From assembly GCA_001972305.1 (NCBI GenBank), contig BDDD01001646.1, positions 423,495-487,494 of the forward strand: DNA of 64,000 bases, written 5' to 3'. Below the pieces are notes generated by a model, which was not told the DNA's origin, did no database searches, and saw only the letters and a program-made list of their open reading frames with translations. Below are positions 45,824 to 56,202 of the stretch, in pieces. This DNA is from Cephalotus follicularis. Taxonomy: Eukaryota > Streptophyta > Magnoliopsida > Oxalidales > Cephalotaceae. Numbering within the stretch: position 1 is the first letter of the stretch; the number at the start of each line of letters is the position of its first letter. Both the position numbers and the translations under genes were made by a program.

Positions 45824-48252
45824 TGTCAAGCCCCAAACCATGGGGAGGACCCCACGATCCAACACGTGGCATGCCGTCCATACCATCCATTTCCATAATC
45901 CAAAATGCAACAATTTAAAACTTTAGATCAAATCAGAACAATGCAAGAGGAATAATCAATCAATATATATAACGCGTGGATACCCATTCATATACATCAA
46001 TGTTTCATATCACAGCACTGCCACAAGTTGGCAGGTCAAATATAATAATTACAATACCCTCTCTCATTATACAAGGTAGGCCGTACGAAACTGCTCTGAC
46101 GACGAAGCTCCACGTTGCAATCCCGGCCATCTAGTCATTGTGCTACGTCGCCTAGACCTGAACCATTCAAAGAATGGGTCAGTAACCCATGGTTGTGTAG
46201 GAACTACTATATGAAAAGGATGAGGATGCATGACATGCGAGATGCACAATGCAATAGTACATATAAAGAATTCAATTCCATACCATAACTATATGATTAC
46301 ACAACCATAACAATACAATTCCATACCCATTCAGCGTCCATATCATTCCAAAAATCGACACAGGCACATATAAGCTTTCCTCGGGTTCCTCTCCCGAGGT
46401 AGTAGACTACCGATCATTCCATAGTAATCAATATCATCATAGGACGCATATGAACTCTCCTCGGCCTCCTCTGCCGAGGTAGAGTAGACTAGGGTGATAC
46501 TCATAGGTAAAGTAGAGAAGGTGAATAATCACCTGGTCAGACCTCCCTTAACACTAGTCTCTATAGGACAAAGATCACAATACAATCACAATAAATAATA
46601 TACATGCATATATTTATATACATATATATATATATACATATATATTCACAATCAATAACCATACCCAATCAATAGCCCTCACAGTCATCTCGGTTGGTGA
46701 CCTTTGCAGTCATCTCATTTGGTAACTTTTACGGTCATCTCAATTAGTGGTGACATATGCGGTCATCTCTATTGGTGGTGACCTTTTCGGTCATCTCTAT
46801 CAGTGTTGACCTATACGGTCATCTCAGTTGTAGTGACCATTACGATCATCTCAATTTTGATGACCCTTAGGGTTCCTAACTATATAATACAATTCCATAC
46901 TATACAATTCCTTGCAATACAATCCCTTACAACATGGTTATTGAATCCCCTTGGAAGTATCAAAGGGGTTCAAGGTTATAAGGAGCATGCATAGCAGAAG
47001 ACATGCGCTAAGCGCCGACTCTGCCATTCAAAGCGTTATTAGCGCAAGTCTGCACTACAATCTTTGGGACAGGTCCGCTCTACTCTATTGTTCAATATTA
47101 TAATCGCAGTCCACTCTTCTCTGTGACCTAGGTGCAAGTCTGCTCTGCAGCCTTGTGGACAGGTCTACTCTACAGTCTTGTGGCGCAGGTCTTCTCTGCC
47201 ACATCATGGACAAGTCTGTTGTGCAGTCTTGTGGCGCAGGTCTTCTCTGTCGCCTCATGGACAAGTCTGCTCTTGAGTCTTGTGTTGCAGCTTTTCTCTG
47301 CAGCCTCATGGACAAGTCTGCTCTGCAGTCTTGTGGCGCAGTGACATATTTCCTCTGAGTTCTGGTCTGACTTAGACTTAGGTACGAAGAGTAACAATAC
47401 AATTGGCCTCAAGTATGAGGTTTGCCTCGGTACCGAGGTACGCTTCCAGTAAAGCGTCACCGCTCTATTTAGAAGTGTCAACAATCTAAGGATTTAGCAG
47501 ATCAATAATATATGGCTGTTAAATAGCTCATTTACAATCTAAGTCCAATTACAGTAATCAATTATCTAATTCAATGGAGTCATAAGCTCCAGAGATCAAT
47601 TCCAATCAAAATCCTCATCTAACAGCTCACAGCAGTGCCACATATCAATTTATAACAATACGATCTATCATACCACAGAAGCATATAACATCAAAGCTGA
47701 TATGTATATAATCATATATCAGTTCAAGGCATAGGAGTAGAACCTACCTCAATAACAATTGATTCTTGTAGTCATGGAGAACTGCTGTCAAACCATTGAT
47801 TTGCTGTTTCCTTCTGGTTCCACTCCCTGCTGTGAATCCAATGCCTCTCCTTTGCACTAACCCGAGCCTTCTTTCTCAATTTTGCTATCTCACTACTTCC
47901 CTCTAGGTCCGGAGACAAGAAGATAAAATGAGAGTAGAGAGAGTGTCGAACTCTCTAGACAAAAGTATTTCCTTTATCTCTTCCCTCGAATTATGAGGCA
48001 AGTGGTCCCTTTTTGCCCAAAAATATCTCCTTTTATTTGAGCAGAAGGCTCTAGAATTCGCCACGCACACATGCCCCATTTCTTACAATGGCCCCCCATC
48101 ATCGAATTTCCTTCCATGGTCCAGTTCAGCCCAACAATTACATTTATACCATAGCCAAAGTTCGGCCCAAGAAAAGGAGATAACAATACCAAGCCCAAAT
48201 TACCATTTCACCATACTATATAATACAAACATTTACATAAAATTTGGGGTCC
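45824..48252 (-). repeat. 3' LTR of the Tekay element
   Basis: TGTCAAGCCCC...AAATTTGGGG. The sense start is damaged (GGACCCC where the other copy has TGTAAGCCCC). It holds a minisatellite of CATCTCGGTTGGTGACC units (46680-46860), a (TA)n stretch (46611-46640), a GGTCTGCTCTGC-type array (47050-47345) and a GCGTCACCGC/GTGTCAACA pair at 47450-47485. Open frames are shadows of the arrays. Confidence 0.95.
47050..47345. repeat. Array of about 32 and 64 bp units with GGACAAGTCTGCTCTGCAGTCTTGTGGCGCAGGTCTTCTCTG
   Basis: Four to five copies occur, each holding two GTCTGCTCTGC-like half units. The 5' LTR counterpart (62150-62360) has one copy fewer and different internal changes, so the array changed after insertion. 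Confidence 0.85.
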
Positions 48253-48275
48253 CCTCCTTAAAGAAATCTCGTCCC
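48253..48275 (-). other. Polypurine tract of the Tekay element
   Basis: The minus strand reads TTTAAGGAGGGGA directly before the 3' LTR, followed by the damaged LTR start. Confidence 0.6.
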
Positions 48276-48289
48276 GAGATTCTCTAAGG

Positions 48290-49575
48290 TTAGAACAAGT
48301 GAGGGTACAATGTTTTCATTTCTTCCTCGCGCTCCCATGTGGCTTTTTCAAATCCATGATACCACCATAGCATTTTCACCAATGGAATGATCTTGCTTCT
48401 TAATTGTTTAATTCGACAGTCAAGGATCTGGATAAGTGCCTCTTCATAGCTCATGTCCATCCTCAACTCCAATGGCTCATACTATAGCACGTGAGAAGGA
48501 TCTGGGTGGTACAACCTTCGCATTGAGACATGAAAGACATTGTGCACATCTGATAAACTGGGTGGTAAGGCAAGTCGGTAGGCGACTACACCTACTCTCT
48601 CAAGGATCTCGAAAGGTCTTATGAATCGAGGGACCAATTTCCTTTTCTTGGCGAACCTCATGATTCCTTTGGTCGGTAAAACCTTAAGGAATACATGATC
48701 TCCCACGGTGAATTCTAACTCTCGTTGGCGATGATCAGCATAACTCGTTTGTCTACTCTAGGCTGTCAGAAGCCTTTCTCTGATAACTTTAGCCTTCTCT
48801 GTTGTCTCTTGCACCAGCTTTGGTCCCAATAGACTCTGTTCGCCAACCTCAAACCAACAAATTGGTGTTCTACATTTCCATCCATAGAGAGCCTCAAATG
48901 GTGTCATTCCAATGTTGGCATGATAACTGTTGCTATAGGAGAACTCTACTAACAACAGATGTTCATCCAAACTGCCGCCCCAAACCATCACGCATGCTCG
49001 AAGCATGTCCTCCAGAGTCTGGATAGTCCTCTCAGACTGACCATCAGTCTGTGGATGAAAACCTGTGTTGAAACTCAGCTAGGTACCAAAGGCTGTTTGC
49101 AGTTTCTTCCAAAACCATGATGTGAACCGAGGGTCCCTATCGGACACCACACTAACGGGTACACCATGGAGTCTAACAATCACTCCAATATACAAGGTCG
49201 CTAACCGTTTGAGAGAATAAGTTGTCTTGATCGCTAGAAAATGAGTAGATTTAGAAAAATGATCGACGACAACCCATATATCATCATGGTTAGTCCTTGT
49301 CCTTGGCAATCCAGTTACAAAATCCATGGTGATGTATTCCCATTTCCACTGTGCCAAGGCAACAGTTGAAGCAATCATGCGGGTCTCTGGTGTTCTGCCT
49401 TAATTTGCTGACATGTCAAGCAAGACGTAACATGTTCAACTATCTCTTTTTTCATGTTACTCCACCAGTAATTGAGCTTCAAGTCTCAGTACATCTTGGT
49501 ACTCCCCGAATGCACTGAGAAACCAGAATAATGTGCCTATGACAACACTTCATTCTTCAATTCCTTATTGCTGGG
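48290..49575 (-). pseudogene. Tekay integrase, core to chromodomain tail
   Basis: The integrase inserts the cDNA into the host genome. 49530-49440 holds the zinc finger (H...H then CLTCQ). 49378-49079 is the core with ITMDFVTGLP (first Asp), DHFSKSTHFLAIKT and VSDRDPRF (second Asp), followed in another frame by HPQTDGQSERTIQTLEDML (Glu). 49006-48758 continues core to C-terminal domain. 48706-48482 holds GDHVFLKVLPTKGI, PRFIRPFEI and DVHNVFHVSMLR-like sequence. 48472-48290 is the chromodomain-like tail, IPLVKMLWWYHGFEKATWE, which directs such elements to heterochromatin. About four stops or shifts are visible. The insertion point of the copia element lies just upstream of the zinc finger. Confidence 0.92.
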
Positions 49576-50630
49576 TTTTGGCTTTTGCCACCCCTTTAAT
49601 TGTGTTTACAGGTTATGTTTCGATGATTAACAAACAAGTGACAAACAAGGAATACTTGTTTGCATGTATTTGATATGTTACAAACACATATACTCACTTG
49701 ATTGTATGTTGAAAGTGTTGCAAAGGTTTACAATTGCAGAAACAGGCAATCCAATCGACTGCCCAAGGATGAATAGCCGACTGGATCTTCAAACAACCCC
49801 AGCACCTGCATTTGCACTCCAGCCAGCCGACTGCACTAGGTCTCCAGTCGACTGCCAAGATTTCCAGCCGACTGCCAAGAAGTGCACATTTCAACCAGTG
49901 GCTTTTGTAAACTCCATTTCTAGCACCAACAGCCGATTGGAACAGAGCACCAGTCGATTGCCAAGGCACACAGTCGACTGCCCAGTCCATCCAGCCGACT
50001 GCCACTCTCCAACGGCTATAATTACAAATGCACAACATCTCTCTAGCCGACTGGATTTGGTCTGATTGCTTAAAAATAGATCCGTTGGAGGATCTCTATA
50101 TAAGTAAGAATGTGGTATCTTTACACATAAGACACAACAAGAGATAACAAGCAAATACACACTTCTTCCAAGCAACACAAGAGCTATTCTACATCTTTCA
50201 AATCAATATCCAAAGCTTGTAACATTCTATAACTTTCATATCCAACCTTCAAGAGGTTATTGTAAACACAAAAACCAATCATTTTATCATTCATTGTAAA
50301 AGAGGGGAGTGAACCCTTGTAAGGTGTTTGATTGATTTGCACCCGGAACCCAAAATCAAGTGTAAGGTGGTTTTACTTTGATTTGCACCCGTAAGCCAAA
50401 AATCAAAGGTTGCTAGTGGTATCTAGTGGAAACTCAAGGGGCTCTTGAGAAAGTGGACGTAGGCACGGAATTTTCCGAACCACTATAAATTCGTTTGCAC
50501 ACTCTCTATCCCTTATCTCTTTATTTACAATTGCATTATTTGTTCTTGTGTGATTGTTTAGCTTCATAGTCTTAATTTGTTAATTCCGCAAACATATTTG
50601 TTATTTAAGTTGCCATATAGGTCCCAACAA
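49576..50630 (+). repeat. First LTR of the SIRE-type element
   Basis: It starts TTTTGGC (TG mutated to TT; the other copy has TGTTGGC) and ends GGTCCCAACA, 1055 bp. A TATA box, CTATATAAG, lies at 50096-50104. Upstream, 49745-50055 is an array of about ten GTCGACTGCC and AGCCGACTGG motifs. The R/U5 part carries GTGGACGTAGGC, shared with other SIRE-type LTRs here. The small open frames at 49664-50178 come from the array. Confidence 0.95.
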
Positions 50631-50632
50631 TT

Positions 50633-50643
50633 GGTATCAGAGA
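50633..50643 (+). other. Primer-binding site (initiator Met tRNA)
   Basis: TGGTATCAGAG lies two bases after the LTR end. The same site is at 53998-54008 after the partial LTR. Confidence 0.9.
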
Positions 50644-50685
50644 CGTTATCTCATAATTCTTAATTGTTAGAGATATAAAGATCCA

Positions 50686-51113
50686 TGGCAAACCAAATGA
50701 ATCTAAACATAGGATTAGAAGGTTCCTCCATTACTAGACCTCCGTTCTTTAACAGAAATAACTATAGTTTTTGAAAGACTAGAATGACCATTTTTCTACA
50801 ATCCCTTGACTATCAATTGTGGCATATAATTGTTAATGGTCCTAGAATGCCCACAAGAACTATAGAAGGAGTAGTCTCTCTTAAACCCGAAAATGAATAT
50901 AATGATAATGATTTTAGGATGCTCCAATTAAATTCTAAAGCTAAACATGTTTTATTTTGTGCCGTTGGCCCGAATGAATTTAATCGGATATCCTCTTGTG
51001 ATTCGGCAAAAGAAATGTGGGATTTGTTAGAAGTTACATATGAAGGCACGAATCAAGTAAAAGAATCTAAAATTAGCATGCTTGTACATGAGTATGAATT
51101 GTTTATGATGCAT
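50686..51113 (+). pseudogene. Copia gag, truncated first copy
   Basis: It starts MANQMNLNIGLEGSSITRPP and runs for about 143 codons, parallel to the copy at 54051. Codon 30 or so is TGA where the other copy has TGG (FWK to F*K). It is cut at 51113 by the start of another LTR (TGTTGACGATTA). It covers only the N-terminal part of the UBN2-type gag. Confidence 0.9.
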
Positions 51114-51234
51114 GTTGACGATTAGGTCTCAATCCTTGTTTTGATGATAACATATTTGCATCTAACTAAGTTGCTTGATGTGCAAGGAATTACAAGTTGA
51201 ATATCAAAGTCCAAAACCATCTGCAGAAAAAGAA

Positions 51235-51560
51235 GTCGACTCCTTTCCATAAAGCATCGACGCCTTTTGTAACAGAATTAACTGCAAAGAAAGCATCGTC
51301 CTCCCAGTTATAGCATCGACGTCCGTACCAAATGAAGTCGACTACTTCCAGAAGACGTCGACTACATTAAAGAAGACATCGACTACTTCAGTGATAACAT
51401 CGACGGGATTAGCCAATTTTGATACAGAAGCTTCTGTATCAAAATGCACTCAAAGACATCGATCCTCAACCAAAAGACATCGACGTCCAAGTAAAAGACA
51501 TCGACGCCTTTCAATAGAGATCGACGCCATTTTCATAATCCCCAGAAAAAGCATCGACTC
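51235..51560. repeat. CATCGACG motif array (left LTR of second SIRE-type element)
   Basis: About 14 copies of AAGTCGACT, AGCATCGACG and AAAGACATCGACG occur at 15-30 bp spacing, continuing into the N gap. The right LTR repeats the same order at 53380-53675. Confidence 0.9.
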
Positions 51561-51713
51561 NNNNNNNNNNNNNNNNNNNNNNNNNNNNNNNNNNNNNNNN
51601 NNNNNNNNNNNNNNNNNNNNNNNNNNNNNNNNNNNNNNNNNNNNNNNNNNNNNNNNNNNNNNNNNNNNNNNNNNNNNNNNNNNNNNNNNNNNNNNNNNNN
51701 NNNNNNNNNNNNN
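51561..51713. other. Assembly gap (153 Ns)
   Basis: The unknown bases hide the rest of the left LTR, its primer-binding site and the start of the ORF at 51797. The ORF-like calls running through the Ns are not meaningful. Confidence 1.
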
Positions 51714-51796
51714 TTCCACATACCGGCATTTATGTTTTCGAACATAAAAAATGGCCGGAGGTTGAGGGTTTTCACCCTAATCAAATTCTCTCCATT

Positions 51797-52624
51797 TTGT
51801 ATCCCAATGATCCAAACGTCCATCCGAACATGTCTCTTACAACAAACCGTCTGTCTGTTGATCATCGGCTCCTCCACCATCTCATCGTGCATCAAATTTT
51901 ACCCACCGGTGGAGGGTACGCCAAATTGTCTAGAATGCAAGTGTTTATCATGTGGTGCATTCTATCTAAGATCGAATTTTGTTTCCCTCTTTTGATTCTC
52001 AAGACTATGGTTCGAGCGTTCTCTCAGAAAAAATCTGTCCTTCCTTATGGATCCCTTCTCACCCTTGTCTTCCTACACTATCACATTCCTCTTGAAGGGG
52101 AGATTTCAACAAAATTGAAGAAGGAGGATACTTATAATAAGAGTACGCTGAATCGTATGGGCTGGAAGAAGGAGCAAGGAACGTGGATATATCACCCTAG
52201 AGCGGATCAAGCTCCTAGGCTTGCAAGGGAGGAGCAAGAGGACAACCCTCCTTGGGAACATGATGCCCCTGCCCCAGCAGCCTCTGCCTCTGCACAAACA
52301 GCCCCCTCCTCATCCACTGCTAACCTTGACAGGATCATGGAAATGATGCAATCCCTGCAAGATCAATTCACTTCCATGCAATCCTCTTTTAAGGAAGATT
52401 TTCAGGAGATCAAGACTCGGGTCGGAAGATTGGAAGGTGATCTTAGAACTATCCATAAGGACCTCCAACACACTGTTGACAACATCTTCTATGACTTAAA
52501 GGTCACGAAGAGAAGATTAAAGAGGATGGAGAGGAAGCTTGCTCAATCGAAGACCATTGATCAAGTTGAAGAAACTTCAGGAGATGAATCCGAATCTGAT
52601 GCTTCCACTCCTGCTGAGTCTTGA
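51797..52624 (+). CDS. Putative plant transposon protein-like ORF with C-terminal coiled coil
   Basis: The frame is open for about 275 codons; its first ATG-encoded Met is about 11 codons in, and the true start probably lies upstream, in another frame or in the gap. The N-terminal half has HQILPTGGGYAKLSRMQVFIM, LVFLHYHIPLEGE and NRMGWKKEQGTWIY, with the general layout of the 'putative plant transposon protein' family, known only from plant repeats. The middle is Ala/Pro/Ser-rich. The last third, IMEMMQSLQDQFTSMQSSF to ERKLAQSK, is a strong coiled coil, followed by an acidic tail. It is neither gag nor pol. Family membership is my reading of the pattern; the biochemical role is unknown. Confidence 0.6.
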   Translation: MYPNDPNVHPNMSLTTNRLSVDHRLLHHLIVHQILPTGGGYAKLSRMQVFIMWCILSKIEFCFPLLILKTMVRAFSQKKSVLPYGSLLTLVFLHYHIPLEGEISTKLKKEDTYNKSTLNRMGWKKEQGTWIYHPRADQAPRLAREEQEDNPPWEHDAPAPAASASAQTAPSSSTANLDRIMEMMQSLQDQFTSMQSSFKEDFQEIKTRVGRLEGDLRTIHKDLQHTVDNIFYDLKVTKRRLKRMERKLAQSKTIDQVEETSGDESESDASTPAES

Positions 52625-53257
52625 TGTTGTTTTGATGTTGTTTTAATGTTGTTTCTAACTTGTTTTGTTTTGCTGTTTTTGCTGTTTTTGATGTTATGAA
52701 CCTTTGAGTTCATTTTTTTTTGTGATTTTGTTGTAATGAACAAAGTTTGATTTCAATGATATTAATGAAATGTTTATCCAATTGTGTTTTATGAATTGTG
52801 TTTACAATTATATGAATGATTTAATGATGTAATTGCTTTGAATGTTTATGTTCTCTCAATTTTTCGTCATCTCCGATATTATGAGCATTTATAATATTTT
52901 AACCCCTGCTGTGATTTAGGGGGAGCTAATGTTTTTCTACCCTTGTAGGATCTTTTTGATGATATACAAAAAAGGGGGAGAATGGTATACATGTTAAGCT
53001 CAAAGGAATTTATGTTAGAATTCATATTTGCGGAGAAAAATGAAAGTAATGCTAATTTATGCATTAAGAGGAGAATTGCATTGCAAATGGAGATGTGCTA
53101 CTTATGCATGTTGAGTGCTTCTGCAAAATGCAGATGTTTATGTTTAATGCAAATGATATTTGCATTTCTTTTGACATTCATTTATAATTCCTTCAATTTC
53201 AATTGATATTACTCATCCTTTCGAGCAAATTTTTGTCATCATCAAAAAGGGGGAGAT
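52625..53257 (+). other. 3' untranslated region with two polypurine-type tracts
   Basis: It contains TGTTGTTTTGATGTTG-type repeats (52625-52690), an upstream tract ACAAAAAAGGGGGAGAATGG at 52966-52985 and the LTR-adjacent tract at 53244-53257. The open frame 52982-53206 between has no domain. Several upstream copies of the polypurine tract are a known SIRE-lineage trait. Confidence 0.75.
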
Positions 53258-53684
53258 TGTTGACGATTAAGTCCCAATCCTTGTTTTGATGATAACATAT
53301 TTGCATCTAACTAAGTTACTTGATGTGCAAGGAATTACAAGTTGAATATCAAAGTCTAAAACCATCTGCAGAAAAAGAAGTCGACTCCTTTCCATATAGC
53401 ATCGACGCCTTTTGTAACAGAATTAACTGCAAAGAAAGCATCGTCCTCCCAGTTATAGCATCGGCGTCCGTACCAAAAGAAGTCGACTACTTCCAGAAGA
53501 CGTCGACTACATTAAAGAAGACATCGACTACTTCAGTGATAACATCGACGCATTTAGCCATTTTCAAGACAGAAGCTTCTGTATCAAAATGCACTCAAAG
53601 ACATCGATCCTTAAACAAAAGACATCGACGTCCAAGTAAAAGACATCGACGCCTTTCAATAGAGATCGACGCCATTTTCATAAT
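53258..53684 (+). repeat. Truncated right LTR of the second SIRE-type element
   Basis: It is collinear with 51114-51540 and then switches, at GCCATTTTCATAAT, into GTAAGGTGTTTGATTG, which belongs to the first family's LTR (equivalent to 50319). No target duplication is seen at the junction and shared bases are at most one or two, which suggests a deletion by end joining or a mis-join. Confidence 0.85.
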
Positions 53685-53995
53685 GTAAGGTGTTTGATTG
53701 ATTTGCACCCGGAACCCAAAATCAAGTGTAAGGTGGTTTTACTTTGATTTGCACCCGTAAGCCGAAAATCAAAGGTTGCTAGTGGTATCTAGTGGAAACT
53801 CAAGGGGCTCTTGAGAAAGTGGACGTAGGCACAGAATTTGCCGAACCACTATAAATTCGTTTGCACACTCTCTATCCCTTATCTCTTTATTTACAATTGC
53901 ATTATTTGTTCTTGTGTGATTGTTTAGCTTCATAGTCTTAATTTGTTAATTCCGCAAACATATTTGATATTTAAGTTGCCATATAGGTCCCAACA
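53685..53995 (+). repeat. Partial LTR (3' third) of the first SIRE-type family
   Basis: It is collinear with 50319-50630 with few changes and is followed by the same PBS and leader. It lacks U3 and the TATA box. Confidence 0.95.
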
Positions 53996-54050
53996 ATTGG
54001 TATCAGAGAGGTTATCTCATAATTCTTAATTGTTAGAGATATAAAGATCC

Positions 54051-55727
54051 ATGGCAAACCAAATTAATCTAAACATAGGATTAGAAGGTTCCTCCATTAC
54101 TAGACCTCCGTTCTTTGACGGAAATTACTATAGTTTTTGGAAGACTAGAATGACCATTTTTCTACAATCCCTTGACTATCAATTGTGGCATATAATTGTT
54201 AATGGTCCTAGAATGCCCACAAGAACTAAAGAAGGAGTAGTCTCTCCTAAACCCGAAAATGAATATAATGATAATGATTTTAGGATGCTCCAATTAAATT
54301 CTAAAGCTAAACATGTTTTATTTTATGTCGTTGGCCCGAATGAATTTAATCAGATATCCTCTTGTGATTCGGCAAAAGAAATGTGAGATTTGTTAGAAGT
54401 TACATATGAAGGCACGAATCAAGTAAAAGAATCTAAAATTAGCATGCTTGTACATGAGTGTGAATTGTTTATGATGCATAATGATGAATGTATAAGTGAC
54501 ATGTTTACTCCCTTTACTACGATTACTAATTCTCTTAAGAATCTTGGCAAATCATATTCTAACCAAGAACTTGTAAGGAAAATTCTAAGGTGCTTGCCGA
54601 AGAGTTGGACTCCAAAGGTGACGACCATAGAAGAGGCTAAAGATCTCTCCACTCTCCCACTCGAACAACTCCTTGGTTCCTTGATGACACATGAGACAAC
54701 AATGAAGAATTATGAGAATGTGGAAGTCAAGAAGAAGAAGTCAATCTCTTTTAAAGCTTCTAAGGAAGATAGTGAAAGTGATGAAGATGGAGATGTGGCA
54801 CTTATAACTTCTCAATTCAAGAAGTTTCTCAAAAGTCAAAAGGGCAAGAAGGCTTTGAAGAAGTTCCCTCACAATGTAGAATCAAGCAAGAAGGAAGAGC
54901 CAACTTGCTTAGAATGCAAAAAGCAGGGCCATTTCAAAAACGAGTGCCCAAATCTTAAGAAGAAAGGAAAATTCATCAAAGAGCATTCCAAGAAGGAGAA
55001 AGCAATGATAGCTACTTTGGATGATAGTGATTCCTCAAGCTCCGAAGAGGAAAGTGATGAAGAAGTTGTAAATTTTGCTCTCATGGCTTTGGAAGAAGAT
55101 ACAAGTGGAGATGAAAGCTTAAATAAGGTAAATTTTACATTCGAAGAATTGCAAAATGCTTATGAGAACTTGTTCAAAGAATATGAAAATATTTGTTCAA
55201 AGAACAAGTCTCTAAAGAAAAATGCTATCTCTATGTCTAAAGAAATTGAAAATCTAAAGAATGAGAATAGCAAGTATATAAATGAAATTGATTCTCTCCG
55301 AAGTAAGAATAGCTTCTATGAAAATAAAATTGACATTCTAAATGTCTCTTCAAAATTATCAATCGATTCTTTGGAAGAAAATGAAAAACTGAAAATTGAG
55401 ATTGATGCTTTGAAGAAAACATTTTCTAAATTTTTTAATAGTAGTGACATGTTAGATAATCTTCTAGGCCTTCAAAAGTGTGTGTTTGACAAAGCCGGTC
55501 TTGGCTACGATGAAATGAAGAATGTCAAACATTTTAAAAAAAAATTTGTTAAGAAAAGTGAGCCTAAAATGTTTTGTAATTATTGTGGTAGATTCGGACA
55601 TGTATCTACTTCTTGCATATATAGAAATAATCGTTGTTATGGTAAAACTAGAAGAATTTGGGTTCCGAAAGGAACTTATGTGACTAACTTGCAAGGACCC
55701 AAGTTCAAATGGGTACCAAAAGCTTAA
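54051..55727 (+). pseudogene. Copia gag (SIRE type), nearly complete, one in-frame stop
   Basis: It forms the virus-like particle coat of the element. It starts MANQINLNIGLEGSSI, with the UBN2/gag region to about residue 220 (FWKTRMTIFLQSLDYQLW, KSWTPKVTTIEEAKDLS). A basic and acidic linker follows, then a zinc knuckle CLECKKQGHFKNEC near residue 290 (CX2CX4HX4C). Next are a long coiled coil (about residues 360-450) and a second knuckle CNYCGRFGHVSTSC near residue 507, and it ends KWVPKA. The only break is TGA at 54384-54386, where the truncated copy has TGG. In active SIRE elements protease and pol follow directly; here a stop and the 3' region follow. Confidence 0.92.
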
Positions 55728-56202
55728 AATATATTTTGTAGATGTACTTGAAGTCAAACTCAATATGTTCAAGTACATAACTTGGGGAGAAAGCCTTAGT
55801 TGAGGGGGAGGTATTGATATAATGTTGATAATGATATTATTTTAATTTTTTATTTAGTATCATTTTATCCAACAAATGGTATATCTTTCAAATTTTTTAA
55901 GATATGATATTGATATTTTAACTTTCATTAGATTTTACTTCAATTGGTAAATTGCATTGGTAAGCATTGGTATTGCATTGGTAAATTGAATTGGAGAATT
56001 GCTTAGGTATGCATTACATTGTCAATAATGTCTTTTTGAGACTATGTATACAAAAAGGGGGAGAATTATTGCTAAAACACTTTAACAAAGGTTTTAGACT
56101 TGATAATTTGTAATTAAGTTAATTTAAATGGTGTTAAATGTTAATCATTTCAAAATCATGCAATATTAGGTTTGTTTTATCAATCATCAAAAAGGGGGAG
56201 AT
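55728..56202 (+). other. 3' region and polypurine tracts of the gag-only element
   Basis: It is AT-rich with no coding capacity. Tracts are TGAGGGGGAGGT at 55801, AAAAAGGGGGAGAA at 56053, and ATCAAAAAGGGGGAGAT at 56186-56202 beside the LTR. The whole of pol (about 3 kb or more) is missing, apparently by a clean deletion, because the gag end and 3' region are otherwise in the expected order. Confidence 0.8.

Larger units (their letters stand above)
51114..53684 (+). mobile_element. Second SIRE-type element, non-autonomous, with a foreign ORF
   Basis: The left LTR starts TGTTGACGATTAGGTCTC at 51114 and runs into an N gap at 51561. The right LTR starts at 53258 (TGTTGACGATTAAGTCCC) directly after the polypurine tract CATCAAAAAGGGGGAGAT, and stops at about 53684, joined to the middle of the other family's LTR. 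Between lies one ORF (51797-52624) and noncoding sequence, with no gag or pol domain. The two LTRs differ at roughly a dozen positions over about 430 bp. The 5' insertion point is inside the other element's gag. Confidence 0.8.

Noticed and set aside
49664..50178. Protein-coding ORFs of 95-133 codons on both strands
   Set aside because: They coincide with the GTCGACTG motif array of the copia LTR and recur in the second LTR at 56291-56826. There is no domain.
51391..51895. ORFs running through the N gap
   Set aside because: They are made mostly of unknown residues; nothing can be concluded.
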